From: Persicobacter psychrovividus
GTDB lineage: Bacteria; Bacteroidota; Bacteroidia; Cytophagales; Cyclobacteriaceae
Assembly: GCF_036492425.1 (NCBI RefSeq)
Contig: NZ_AP025292.1
Location: 2,356,001 to 2,420,000, forward strand
Direction: 5' to 3'
Length of the DNA: 64,000 bases
A program made the position numbers and the translations under genes. Positions within the stretch are counted from its first letter, which is position 1. Each line of letters begins with the position of its first letter. Shown here in pieces: positions 52,970 through 61,570 of the stretch. A model generated the notes under the pieces. It was not told the origin of the DNA and searched no databases. It was given only the letters and a program-made list of their open reading frames with translations.

Positions 52970-53773
52970 AGATTCTTGCTCGCCAAAAAACAAAGAGGTT
53001 TTGCTTGCCTCATTGGCCAATTCATCTGCATATTCCTTGCCCAGGTATTGGTCGATGAGGTAGTGAGCAAAATACAAAACGGGCGTCAGGATAATGGCTA
53101 CCGTGAATTTATAGATGTAATTAATGATCCCCACCGATAGCACAAGGCTGTACGACCAGTTACCAAACACCCAAAAGGCAATCCAGAGCACCACAAAGGA
53201 ATCTATCAGCTGAGAAACAAGGGTGGAACCGGTGGCCCTGAGCCATATTTTACCGGAGCCGGTTACTCGTCTTAATTTCTGAAAAATATAAACGTCAAGA
53301 AATTGACCGATCAAAAAAGCCACCAGCGAACCGACAATAATCCCCAGCCCCTGCTGAAAGATGGTTTTGAATGCATAATTGATATTGAAAGCCTGCCCCT
53401 GCGCATCCTGCGCATTGACCTCAAGCCAAAAATCTGCGGCAGGCAGCTGCGTAACGCCATAAATCACAAAAAACGAATAGGCGATCAGCCCGGCGGTCAG
53501 GAAGCTGATTTTCCGCACCCCCGCTTTCCCAAAATATTCATTGATGATATCCGTAGTGATAAAAACGATAGGCCAGAGAATTGCGCCAGCGGTCAGGTTA
53601 AAATCCAGCATCAGCTCTTCAAAAAGCGGAATCCTTGCCGGATCCACACCAAGCGCCTTTTCAGCGGAAAAAATCTTTACCCCTATCAGCTCCGCAAGAA
53701 TGGCATTGGTGATGAAAATCCCGCATAAAAATATAAACAGGCTGGTTTTCTTTTTAGTAAGGTTGGTGGTCAT
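52913..53773 (-). CDS. Queuosine precursor transporter (YhhQ/VUT family)
   Basis: A 286-residue membrane protein of the YhhQ (DUF165/VUT) family, which imports queuosine precursors such as preQ0 or preQ1. Six hydrophobic helices are visible. Family motifs include NAILAELIGVKIF, IVFITTDIINEYFGKAGVRK and STLVSQLIDSFVVLWIAFWV. A polar C-terminal tail of ~45 residues is encoded in the region overlapping the trmH 3' end. No queuosine biosynthetic genes are adjacent. Confidence 0.88.
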   Translation of the reverse strand: MTTNLTKKKTSLFIFLCGIFITNAILAELIGVKIFSAEKALGVDPARIPLFEELMLDFNLTAGAILWPIVFITTDIINEYFGKAGVRKISFLTAGLIAYSFFVIYGVTQLPAADFWLEVNAQDAQGQAFNINYAFKTIFQQGLGIIVGSLVAFLIGQFLDVYIFQKLRRVTGSGKIWLRATGSTLVSQLIDSFVVLWIAFWVFGNWSYSLVLSVGIINYIYKFTVAIILTPVLYFAHYLIDQYLGKEYADELANEASKTSLFFGEQESLGSSDVVADHRRGNSDIQ

Positions 53774-54021
53774 GGCAGGTAGTGGTTATCGGTATTTTAG
53801 GGTGATGAAGGTTGAATTTCGGCAATTTATTGTAATGGGCAGCAAAGTAAGGCTGAAATTATGCCTAAAATTTGGCCCTTAAACCAATGGAATTTATAGG
53901 GTGAATTTTGAAATCCAATAATTCTCATGCCATTGCAAGCGCATATCGCCGCTTATACTTGCAGCAAGAACAGAAGTCGCCACTGCGTTTTGCTCAGCAA
54001 AAACCAAAATCGGCGGTACAA

Positions 54022-54933
54022 TTACTTTCTAAGGTAAACTTTCGTTCCTTCTACTCCCAGAATTGTCTGTTCAAATACTTCCCTGGCCTCTTCCAAAAGA
54101 GGATCGAGCTCATTATATCGAATAGAAAAGTGGCCGATCATGAGCTGCTTCACATTGGCCATTTTTGCGATAGTCGCAGCCTGTTTGGTGGTGGAATGAT
54201 GCGTTACTTTCGCTCGGGCTTCCATATCATGCATAAAAGTGGCTTCATGATACAATAAATCGACCCCTTTGATTTGCTCAATAAATGATTTTGTAAACAG
54301 CGTATCTGAGCAATAGGCATAGGAAAATGACGGCTGAGGAGGCAAGGTGTATTCCTGATTGCTCAGAATCCTGTTTTTATATACCGTATCCCTGCCGCTT
54401 TTCAGGTCACCAATATTTTCCAAACTCAAATCGTAAGGCATCTTGGCTTTATTGATTCTCCGCTGATGGGGTTGTTCCTTGATCAGAAACCCTGTGCAGT
54501 GAATCTGATGCGCTAAAGGAATAGAGGTTACCGAAAATTTGCTCGTCTCAAGGATGGTTTCTGCCACCTCGCCATTGGTCACATGAAACACCAGGCGATA
54601 ATTCAGAAATGTCATGGAGGCCTTCAGCTGTACGGTAATCACCTCGGCCAGCTCCGGAGGCCCGTAAAGGTGCAGTTCCCCTTTCTTCTTGAACAGATGC
54701 ATGGTGGAAAGCAGGCCTATCAGGCCAAAGTAATGATCCCCATGCATGTGAGAGATGAAAATATGGGAGATCTTGGCCAGTTTTGCCCGGTACTTGATCA
54801 GTTGCAACTGCGCACCTTCTCCACAATCAATCAAAAGGTGATGATTATCGATGGTGATAAGCTGGGATGTGTTAAATTTATTCAGTGCTGGCGCCGCAGC
54901 ATTGGACCCAAGAACTAAAACTTTAAATGCCAA
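54022..54933 (-). CDS. rnz: Ribonuclease Z
   Basis: A 303-residue metallo-beta-lactamase-fold tRNA 3'-endonuclease. The zinc motif is FISHMHGDHYFGLIG (HxHxDH). LIDCGEGAQLQLI, the later YCSDTLF and LLYHEATFMHDMEARA, and IGHFSIRY complete the active site. It trims tRNA 3' trailers. It is third in the purC-STAS-rnz series on the minus strand, with a terminator between it and the STAS gene. Confidence 0.95.
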   Translation of the reverse strand: MAFKVLVLGSNAAAPALNKFNTSQLITIDNHHLLIDCGEGAQLQLIKYRAKLAKISHIFISHMHGDHYFGLIGLLSTMHLFKKKGELHLYGPPELAEVITVQLKASMTFLNYRLVFHVTNGEVAETILETSKFSVTSIPLAHQIHCTGFLIKEQPHQRRINKAKMPYDLSLENIGDLKSGRDTVYKNRILSNQEYTLPPQPSFSYAYCSDTLFTKSFIEQIKGVDLLYHEATFMHDMEARAKVTHHSTTKQAATIAKMANVKQLMIGHFSIRYNELDPLLEEAREVFEQTILGVEGTKVYLRK

Positions 54934-54950
54934 TGGTGTAAGGTATTAAA

Positions 54951-54979
54951 GAAAAAGGAAGCAATAAATTGCTTCCTCT
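54951..54979 (-). terminator. Terminator after the STAS gene
   Basis: GGAAGCAAT (54957-54965) / ATTGCTTCC (54968-54976); on the minus strand T-rich sequence follows. It lies 18 bases upstream of rnz. Confidence 0.7.
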
Positions 54980-55026
54980 TCTGTATTATAAATATTTTCT
55001 TTTCTGACTTCAATTCAGCATTTCAA

Positions 55027-55392
55027 TCAATTGACGTCGCGTTCAATCTCATTGAAAAAAACAGCATCAATAGCATCCTGTGTAGAATCTTTGATTTCAA
55101 GGACAGAATCCAATTGCGAAATTTTGATCAATTTGCTGACGTGCTCATTAATATTGGCCAGAATAAACTTGCCTCCTTCGTCTTTAAACAAGCGATTACC
55201 TACTAATAAAGCACTCAATCCTGATGAGTCGATGTACTTGACATCGGCAAGGTCCAAAATAATATTGGTTACCCCTTCAGCATGCAGGGTGATCACTTCG
55301 GTTTTTACGATTGGAGAAAGGGTCGAATCGATTTTCTCTTCATTTAAATGTAGAAGAGAATATTTTTCTTCTTTGTTAATGGAATATTTCAT
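55027..55392 (-). CDS. STAS-domain anti-sigma factor antagonist
   Basis: A 121-residue STAS-domain protein like SpoIIAA/RsbV. The phosphorylation-site loop is VKYIDSSGLSALLVGN (Ser in DSSG), preceded by the typical LHAEGVTNIILDLADV. Such proteins bind and release anti-sigma kinases in partner-switching. No partner kinase or sigma gene is adjacent. It lies between purC and rnz, a neighbourhood that recurs in the group, so the link may be conserved without functional meaning. Confidence 0.9.
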   Translation of the reverse strand: MKYSINKEEKYSLLHLNEEKIDSTLSPIVKTEVITLHAEGVTNIILDLADVKYIDSSGLSALLVGNRLFKDEGGKFILANINEHVSKLIKISQLDSVLEIKDSTQDAIDAVFFNEIERDVN

Positions 55393-55466
55393 AGCAGTCG
55401 CCTGTAAAAAAGGTTATCGGTCTTTAAATATAGGAAAATTAAAGTCCTTGAGAAAATATTCAAATC

Positions 55467-56414
55467 TTATTTCAGTGTTTCAAGATGTGCTGAAATATTC
55501 TTTTCTATACGGGCAATTACATCATTCATGTCAGATTTTTGGAACTTTTCTCCTGTTACCTGTTCAAAAAGCTCAATATATCTTTCAGAAATCCCCTGAA
55601 TAACCTCTTCCGTCATGGCAGGAACCTGCTGTCCCTCTTTCCCTTGAAAGCCATTTTCTATCAACCATTGGCGCACAAACTCCTTGGAAAGCTGTTTTTG
55701 TTTCTCGCCCTTGTCCTGACGTTCCTGGTAACCTTCAGCATAAAAATAGCGAGAAGAATCCGGTGTATGAACTTCATCAATTAAGTAGATTTTTTCACCT
55801 TGTTTACCAAATTCGTATTTGGTATCGACAAGGATCAAGCCTCTTTCTTTGGCCATTTCAGTGCCTCTCTCAAACAGCGCCAAGGCATATTGCTCGAGTT
55901 GCACATATTCCTCTTCCGCGACAATGCCCTGCTTCAGAATTTCTTCACGGGAAATATCTTCATCGTGGCCCTCATAAGCCTTCGTTGTCGGTGTGATGAT
56001 GGGGTGCGGTAGGCGATCATTCTCTTTAAGCCCTTCAGGTAATGCAACACCACAAAGGATGCGTTTTCCTTCGCGGTACTCGCGCCAGGCATGTCCGGCA
56101 AGGTAACCACGAACGACCATTTCCACAGGGTAGGTTTTACAGCCCACACCAAAGGAAACACTTGGGTCCGGAACGGCTTCGAGCCAGTTAGGGACGATGT
56201 CTTGGGTTGCTTCCAAAAACTTCGACGCAATTTGGTTGAGCACCTGTCCTTTATAAGGAATTGCCTCCGGTAAGATCACATCGAAAGCTGAAATTCGGTC
56301 TGATGCTACAATTGCAAGCTTTTTCCCGAAGTAATACACATCACGCACTTTTCCTCTGTAAAAGTCCGTCTGTCCTTCAAAATTGAAGTTTGTTTCTTTA
56401 ATTGCTACTGCCAT
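55467..56414 (-). CDS. purC: Phosphoribosylaminoimidazole-succinocarboxamide synthase
   Basis: A 315-residue SAICAR synthetase, which joins aspartate to CAIR with ATP in purine synthesis. Signatures are [34 protein letters not shown] (cited as [16 protein letters not shown]), [18 protein letters not shown] and [14 protein letters not shown]. The length is that of the eukaryote-like long form. A TATTTTTG element 4 bases before the ATG could make the message leaderless. Confidence 0.96.
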   Translation of the reverse strand: MAVAIKETNFNFEGQTDFYRGKVRDVYYFGKKLAIVASDRISAFDVILPEAIPYKGQVLNQIASKFLEATQDIVPNWLEAVPDPSVSFGVGCKTYPVEMVVRGYLAGHAWREYREGKRILCGVALPEGLKENDRLPHPIITPTTKAYEGHDEDISREEILKQGIVAEEEYVQLEQYALALFERGTEMAKERGLILVDTKYEFGKQGEKIYLIDEVHTPDSSRYFYAEGYQERQDKGEKQKQLSKEFVRQWLIENGFQGKEGQQVPAMTEEVIQGISERYIELFEQVTGEKFQKSDMNDVIARIEKNISAHLETLK

Positions 56415-56418
56415 GATA

Positions 56419-56426
56419 CAAAAATA
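56419..56426 (-). promoter_or_regulatory. -7-like element abutting the purC start
   Basis: Minus strand TATTTTTG ends 4 bases before the purC ATG, the same arrangement as at rnhB. No good -33 match was seen. Confidence 0.3.
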
Positions 56427-56510
56427 AACATCCCATCGGCATTGCCCACGTAATGAAGTATAAATTTTAAAATTTGCTACAATTCGTAATCATCGAGGTG
56501 TTTTTCCACC

Positions 56511-57845
56511 CTATTGTTCCTCCACAAGCACCCCTCGCTTGTAGTTTTCGGTGTTTTTCACCGCACCTCTTCGGTTGTGATATTTCCATTCACCCACCTT
56601 CTGATCGCCGACATACTCCCCTTCCCAGGCCACAATTCCATTGCGGTGGTAGGTGAAATACTTGCCATTTTTTTTGCCCCGCGCATAGTTGGCCAGGGTT
56701 GTTAATTTTCCGGAAGGGCTGTAGTTTTTTACTATGCCCGTCAGGTGCCCAAAATGATATTGCGCCTCCTGCTCAAGCTGTCCATTCGGATAATAAAAAA
56801 TGCGCATCCCATTAATCCGGTCTTTATTATAAGGGCAACTTTCTTTCAACTTGCCATTCTGTGCATAATAAAATTGCCAGATACCTATGGCCAGATCATT
56901 GGCCCACTTTTTATCCGCGATCAACACGCCATTTTCAGCATAGCTCAACTCCTGACGGTGGCGCCCCTTATCCGTGATTTTTATGAGCCGTTTCACCGAT
57001 TCACCATCAGGGAAATACTCATAATTATCGCCATGCATTTCATTGTTTCGGAAATTGTTTTTCTGCCACAGCTTACCGCTTTCATAATAGGCCAACACTT
57101 GCCCTTCTACTTTGCCCTCTTTATAGGTACCTGATTTTTTCAGTTGCCCAGAAAGGTAGTACTCTTTAAAAGTTCCTGATTTTTTCCCGGCAAGGTGCTC
57201 GTAACTCTTTTGAAGTTGTCCGCTTTCAAAAAAGGTTTTATAAGAGCCATTCATGTAGCCATTCACAAAAGTCGCTTCGGTAGATTTATGCCCATTGGGG
57301 TAATAGGTAATGGTCAGGCCATTGGGTTTGCCATTTTTATAAACCACCGACTTCCTGATCTTCCCATTGTCATAAAAATCGTTCACCTGTCCATCAGGAG
57401 CTCCACCCGCCATGGCTGTCTGGTTCCTGATTCGTCCATCGGCATAGTAGGAAGTTACCTCGCCAACGAGCGTATCGGCCTTAAAAGTGGCCTGCTGAAT
57501 CACCACTCCCTGATCATTATAAACCTCCACCTTTCCGGATTTCAGCCCCTGATGATAGGGAATCTCACGCATCAGCTGCCCATCGGGATAATAATCCTTG
57601 AAAGTCCCTTCTCGTTTACCTTTCTCAAAAATGCCCTCACTGGATATTTTGCCATTGGGGTGAAAAGTTTTGAACACTCCTTCTATCATGGAGCTGTCGC
57701 TGCCAATAATAAAATAGTGAGCCTTGAGTTGCTTTTGAGCCTGATCGTGGTAAATCGTTACTTCCCGCAGCGCGGGTCTTCCCTGCCCAAAAGTAGCGGC
57801 AGCAATAAAACTGAAGAATAATAAATGGATTAAGCGTTTATTCAT
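56511..57845 (-). CDS. Secreted MORN-variant repeat protein
   Basis: A 444-residue protein with a signal peptide (ending AAATFGQ) followed by about fifteen MORN_2-type repeats of ~22 residues. Examples are FHPNGKISSEGIFEKGKREG, YYPNGHKSTEATFVNGYMNG and YYPNGQLEQEAQYHFGHLTG. The core is YYxNGxL...YxxGxxxG. Such repeats are found in many Bacteroidota periplasmic or outer-membrane proteins and in YwqK-like proteins. Binding partner unknown. It is a lone gene upstream of a long non-coding region. Confidence 0.85.
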   Translation of the reverse strand: MNKRLIHLLFFSFIAAATFGQGRPALREVTIYHDQAQKQLKAHYFIIGSDSSMIEGVFKTFHPNGKISSEGIFEKGKREGTFKDYYPDGQLMREIPYHQGLKSGKVEVYNDQGVVIQQATFKADTLVGEVTSYYADGRIRNQTAMAGGAPDGQVNDFYDNGKIRKSVVYKNGKPNGLTITYYPNGHKSTEATFVNGYMNGSYKTFFESGQLQKSYEHLAGKKSGTFKEYYLSGQLKKSGTYKEGKVEGQVLAYYESGKLWQKNNFRNNEMHGDNYEYFPDGESVKRLIKITDKGRHRQELSYAENGVLIADKKWANDLAIGIWQFYYAQNGKLKESCPYNKDRINGMRIFYYPNGQLEQEAQYHFGHLTGIVKNYSPSGKLTTLANYARGKKNGKYFTYHRNGIVAWEGEYVGDQKVGEWKYHNRRGAVKNTENYKRGVLVEEQ

Positions 57846-58038
57846 AGCTTAAAAATAGCACAAAATTCAATAGCCTAAATAATTTTTATGCTGATATCAT
57901 TTTCAAATACAACAATCACCTTAATTACTAACCTCATTTTAATATAGAGGTGATAATAATCGACATTTAAATAAAATTTAATGATAACAATCATAAACGA
58001 ACCTTAAAGGCGTCAATATTACTCTCAGTTCAACCCCC

Positions 58039-58046
58039 TACATTTG
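58039..58046 (+). promoter_or_regulatory. -7 element of small RNA A
   Basis: TACATTTG is a perfect TAnnTTTG. The expected start, about 7 bases later at 58053, is the first base of the RNA's 5' hairpin. The corresponding region of RNA B (58254-58267) keeps ATTT(A)TATTATAG, 12 of 13 bases identical, but lacks the final G of the element. The 190 bases between the MORN gene and here hold nothing recognisable. Confidence 0.6.
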
Positions 58047-58052
58047 TATTAT

Positions 58053-58205
58053 AGTCAGTGAGCGTGCAACGAAGCACCTCAGCCAAGACTAAGTGGTTAT
58101 TGTTTGTTTTATGGTTTTGCAATAACAGGAGGTGGGTTCTCCGTTATTGAAAATTTGTTTGATTGTTGATTAGATTCCCGGTTTCTTCGGAAACCGGGAG
58201 TTTTT
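58053..58205 (+). ncRNA. Structured small RNA A (first of a tandem pair)
   Basis: About 153 nt with no coding frame. Order: a 5' hairpin (AGTC/GACT outer, TGAG/CTCA and GTGC/GCAC inner, 58053-58090); a single-stranded G/U-rich box GGTTATTGTTTGTTTTA (58095-58111) continued by GGTTTT; a strong hairpin CAATAAC+GGAG / CTCC+GTTATTG (58120-58149); a second box GTTTGATTGTTGAT (58157-58170). A UUCG-loop terminator TCCCGGTTTC/GAAACCGGGA (58176-58199) with T-run ends it. RNA B shares both boxes exactly and the same order of hairpins, though the hairpin sequences differ. Confidence 0.72.
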
Positions 58206-58206
58206 C
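58174..58206 (+). terminator. Terminator of small RNA A
   Basis: TCCCGGTTTC (58176-58185), TTCG loop, GAAACCGGGA (58190-58199), then a T-run. Confidence 0.88.
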
Positions 58207-58263
58207 TAAACAAGCCACGAACTGAAGAGTATCTATCCGAGCTTCGGCTCCGGTATTTATATT

Positions 58264-58394
58264 ATAGGTTGAATTTCATTTCAACCTATGGTTATTGTTT
58301 GTTTTAGGGTTTTAGAAAGGTGTAGAGGTACATCTTTCGGGTTTTAGTTTGATTGTTGATAGCCTTTCAATGTTTGCATTGAAAGGCTTTTTTT
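58264..58394 (+). ncRNA. Structured small RNA B (second of a tandem pair)
   Basis: About 131 nt with the same architecture as RNA A: a 5' hairpin ATAGGTTGAA/TTCAACCTAT (58264-58289); box 1 GGTTATTGTTTGTTTTA (58290-58306) then GGTTTT; hairpin GAAAGGTGTA/TACATCTTTC (58315-58338, one G-U pair); box 2 GTTTGATTGTTGAT (58347-58360); terminator GCCTTTCAAT/ATTGAAAGGC (58362-58387) plus eight T. Sequence is conserved only in the unpaired boxes and base-pairing only in the stems. That is the pattern expected of a selected RNA. Confidence 0.72.
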
Positions 58395-58395
58395 T
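58360..58395 (+). terminator. Terminator of small RNA B
   Basis: GCCTTTCAAT (58362-58371) / ATTGAAAGGC (58378-58387) with an eight-base T-run. The 260 bases from here to the porin start contain nothing further recognised. Confidence 0.9.
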
Positions 58396-58655
58396 GCTCC
58401 AATCCGAATTATTTTTGTGTAATTAGCAAAAAAATACCCTTATACAAATAGACAATCCTGTCGCCCAACATCCACTACTAACTTTTACCAAAAACAACCC
58501 CCTGTTAAACTGAGGGCGCTTTTTATGTCAAACCTACTCTTTTTTGGAAGAGCGACAATATTACGATCATGCTCAAGAATACTAATCACAACGATAATCA
58601 CTATTATTTATATGGCACGATAATTGGCTTAAAGGATTTTGTAAAAAATATCCCA

Positions 58656-59810
58656 ATGAAGCAACCAGCCGTTTTCCTCTTTTTTATTTCGCTGTTTTTT
58701 TGCGAGCACACTAAGGCGCAAGATGCCACCAACGATTACGTTGAGCAAACCCCTAATTCCTTGCTTTTAGGGCCACAGTTCAAGCAAAAGCACAATGGTT
58801 ATATTCTGTTGCAAAGCAGCTTCAACTTGATGTCTGGTCCTGAATACCCACAGGGATCATCGTTTAGCATTAATCAACTCAGAATTCAGTTTAACGGTGA
58901 AATTATCCCCGGTTTGGAGTATGACGTTCGCCAAAGACTTAACGAGCCTTCACCAACTGAAAACCTCGATAACTCCTCACTGGCAACAGACTGGGCGTAC
59001 CTGACCTACACCTTTCAGAATAATCTATTTATTACTGTTGGTAAACAATGGGCGGCTTACGGAGGGTTTGAATTTGATGCAACCCCAACAGATATTTACA
59101 AATACAGCCAAATGGTATGGTGGAAAGAGGCTTTCCTTACGGGGATTAATCTGGGCTACAGATACAAGGAACAGGAAATTAACTTTCAGGTCACCAATGG
59201 GCATACAGCAACGATAGAGTCTTTTTACGGTAACCTTCCGGAAGGCTTTACCCCTGCCGCCCATCCGCTACATTATGCGGTGAACTGGAATGGCGGACTT
59301 TTCAACCATTTAATAGACACCCGTTGGAGTTATGCGGTAACGCAGGAAGGCGAAGAAGAATTTACACAATACCTGGTACTGGGCACCAAGCTGAATCAGC
59401 CCTTCTGGCAGCTTTCTGTAGATTATCATTTATCTGCAGAAGACCTTGACAGAACCTGGTTTGCCTCAGCCCTGATGCCTGAGGATCATGCCGTTTTAAG
59501 GGACACTCGGTATCAATCAACTTTGGCTCGATTAGATGTACAGCCTGCAGAAAGATGGAATTTATTCTATCAGATGGCCTATACAGACACCTATTCCTAT
59601 GATGCTTCATTAGGAGAAAACAAAGGTTGGATGTACACCTCGCAGGTTCAGCAAATGGGAGTGGAATTTCAGCCTATCAAAGAACAGCCTTTAAAGTTGT
59701 TTGCCACTTATATTCATGAAAAAGACCTCAAAAGTGAATTCCTGAATTCCCCAACAGCTATCAATAAAAACTTAATGATAGGATTTCTATATAAATGGAA
59801 CATCTATTAA
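58656..59810 (+). CDS. Phosphate-selective-porin-like (OprO/OprP family) outer-membrane protein
   Basis: A 384-residue barrel protein. The ATG at 58656 directly precedes the signal peptide MKQPAVFLFFISLFFCEHTKAQ; the longer frame from 58569 adds 29 polar residues and is not preferred. Strands alternate through the mature part (INQLRIQFNGEIIPGLEYDV, NLFITVGKQWAAYGGFEFD). The protein ends in an aromatic residue (LYKWNIY), as barrels do. The family forms trimeric porins for anions, but substrate selectivity is unknown here. Confidence 0.78.
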   Translation: MKQPAVFLFFISLFFCEHTKAQDATNDYVEQTPNSLLLGPQFKQKHNGYILLQSSFNLMSGPEYPQGSSFSINQLRIQFNGEIIPGLEYDVRQRLNEPSPTENLDNSSLATDWAYLTYTFQNNLFITVGKQWAAYGGFEFDATPTDIYKYSQMVWWKEAFLTGINLGYRYKEQEINFQVTNGHTATIESFYGNLPEGFTPAAHPLHYAVNWNGGLFNHLIDTRWSYAVTQEGEEEFTQYLVLGTKLNQPFWQLSVDYHLSAEDLDRTWFASALMPEDHAVLRDTRYQSTLARLDVQPAERWNLFYQMAYTDTYSYDASLGENKGWMYTSQVQQMGVEFQPIKEQPLKLFATYIHEKDLKSEFLNSPTAINKNLMIGFLYKWNIY

Positions 59811-59991
59811 TTAAATTTCATCTTGATTTAGAGATAATTTTACCTATTAATTTTATAAATTAATTAACCAACACACTGCTAATCAAGCAAAAAAGGGAAT
59901 GATTCTCCTTATGCTTTAAAGGAAATTCAATATAATTTATCAACTAAATATTATCCTTCATTCCATTCGTCATTTCATAAATTTAGAGTGA

Positions 59992-60022
59992 TTGGATATT
60001 GCGAAATTATCCTCTACATTTG
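59992..60022 (+). promoter_or_regulatory. Promoter of aspA
   Basis: TACATTTG (60015-60022) is a perfect -7 element and TTG (59992-59994) lies 20 bases upstream. The start would be ~35 bases before the ATG. The 250-base gap upstream is otherwise AT-rich and featureless. Confidence 0.65.
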
Positions 60023-60064
60023 GTCGAAGAATTTTTTTGATACATTCCAGTAAAGCAAAATATC

Positions 60065-61492
60065 ATGGAATATAGAATTGAACACGATCTGCTTGGGGAA
60101 AAACAAGTACCCGCAGATGCCTACTACGGTATACAGACCCTCAGAGCCATTGAGAACTTCCATATCTCAGGCGTAAAAGTAAATATGTTCCCACTTTACA
60201 TTCGTGCTTTAGCGGCTGTAAAAATGGGTGCAGCAAAGGCGAATCATAACCTTGGATTACTCCCGAAGGAAATAAAAAAAGCAATTGTTCAGGCATGTGA
60301 AGAAACCATGGATGGTCAGTTGGATGATCACTTCCCGATCGACCTGATTCAGGGCGGAGCGGGGACTTCTACCAACATGAACATCAATGAAGTAATTGCC
60401 AATCGTGCCTTGGAGATTATGGGGCATGAGAAAGGGCAATATGAATTCTGCCACCCGAACAACCATGTTAACATGGCGCAATCGACTAACGATGCCTACC
60501 CTACGGCCATCAAGATTGCCCTGCAGTGGATGAACGAAGAGCTGGTAAAAGAACTTCAGTTGCTGATAAAATCCTTCCGCAAGAAGGGGGAAGAGTTCAC
60601 CAACGTTATCAAGATGGGGCGTACCCAGTTGCAGGATGCCGTACCGATGACCCTTGGGCAGGAGTTTGAAGCATTTGCCGCAACACTTGAGGAAGAGGTT
60701 ACCCGCCTGAATACGAACGCCGCCCTTTTCAGAGAAATTGCGATGGGAGCAACAGCGATTGGTACAGGTATAAATGCCGATCCGGAATATCCTGATAAAG
60801 TGGTGAAGCATTTGCGAAAAATCACAGGACTTGAGTTGGTAAAAGCCACCAACTTTATTGAGGCAACACCAGACACGGGCGCATTCGTCATTTATTCAGG
60901 AACAGTAAAACGCCTTGGGGTAAAACTTTCCAAAATCTGTAACGACCTCCGCTTGCTTTCTTCTGGTCCGCGTACAGGGTTTAACGAGATCAACTTGCCG
61001 CCAATGCAGCCGGGCTCCTCGATTATGCCTGGTAAGGTAAACCCGGTTATTCCTGAGGTGGTGAATCAGATTTGCTTCATTGTATTCGGAAATGACTTGA
61101 CGGTGACCTTTGCTTCAGAGGCCGGACAATTACAGCTGAATGTGATGGAACCGGTGATTGTTAGATCATTGTTTGAAAATATTCAGATGTTACGCAGAGG
61201 GATGGAATCCTTACGCACCAATTGCGTGGATGGCATTACCGCAAACGTTGAGCACTGCAAGGAAATGGTGTTAAATTCAATTGGTATTGTTACGGCGCTG
61301 AACCCCATTCTCGGTTACGAGATCTCCTCATCGTTAGCAAAAGAAGCACTGAAAACCAATGGATCGATCTACAAGCTGGTCCTTGAAAGAGGCTTAATCC
61401 CTAAGGACGAACTCGACCAGATCCTATCTCCTGAGAATATGGTAAAACCTCATCACCTTGACCGGATCGAAGAGGAAAACGATGATAATTAA
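60065..61492 (+). CDS. aspA: Aspartate ammonia-lyase
   Basis: A 475-residue member of the fumarase/aspartase superfamily. The signature loop is PGSSIMPGKVNPVIPE. The N-terminus has YRIEHDLLGEKQVPADAYYG. GGAGTSTNMNINEVIANRA, and QSTNDAYPTAIKI provide further active-site residues (cited as GAGTSTNMNINEVIANRA). These fit aspartase rather than fumarase (EHDLLGE..VP). It converts L-aspartate to fumarate and ammonia. It has its own promoter and terminator and is convergent with lysC. Confidence 0.93.
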   Translation: MEYRIEHDLLGEKQVPADAYYGIQTLRAIENFHISGVKVNMFPLYIRALAAVKMGAAKANHNLGLLPKEIKKAIVQACEETMDGQLDDHFPIDLIQGGAGTSTNMNINEVIANRALEIMGHEKGQYEFCHPNNHVNMAQSTNDAYPTAIKIALQWMNEELVKELQLLIKSFRKKGEEFTNVIKMGRTQLQDAVPMTLGQEFEAFAATLEEEVTRLNTNAALFREIAMGATAIGTGINADPEYPDKVVKHLRKITGLELVKATNFIEATPDTGAFVIYSGTVKRLGVKLSKICNDLRLLSSGPRTGFNEINLPPMQPGSSIMPGKVNPVIPEVVNQICFIVFGNDLTVTFASEAGQLQLNVMEPVIVRSLFENIQMLRRGMESLRTNCVDGITANVEHCKEMVLNSIGIVTALNPILGYEISSSLAKEALKTNGSIYKLVLERGLIPKDELDQILSPENMVKPHHLDRIEEENDDN

Positions 61493-61509
61493 TCATCAAA
61501 AGAAATAAA

Positions 61510-61551
61510 AAAAAGGTCGTGAATATCATTTGTTCACGACCTTTTTTTTTA
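61510..61551. terminator. Bidirectional terminator between aspA and lysC
   Basis: GGTCGTGAA (61515-61523) / TTCACGACC (61533-61541) flanked by an A-run and a T-run. Confidence 0.88.
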
Positions 61552-61570
61552 TATACTAAATTACGCTATT

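Noticed and set aside
55027-55392. Complete partner-switching stress system suggested by the STAS protein
   Set aside because: No anti-sigma kinase, phosphatase or sigma factor gene is adjacent; only the STAS protein is encoded here.
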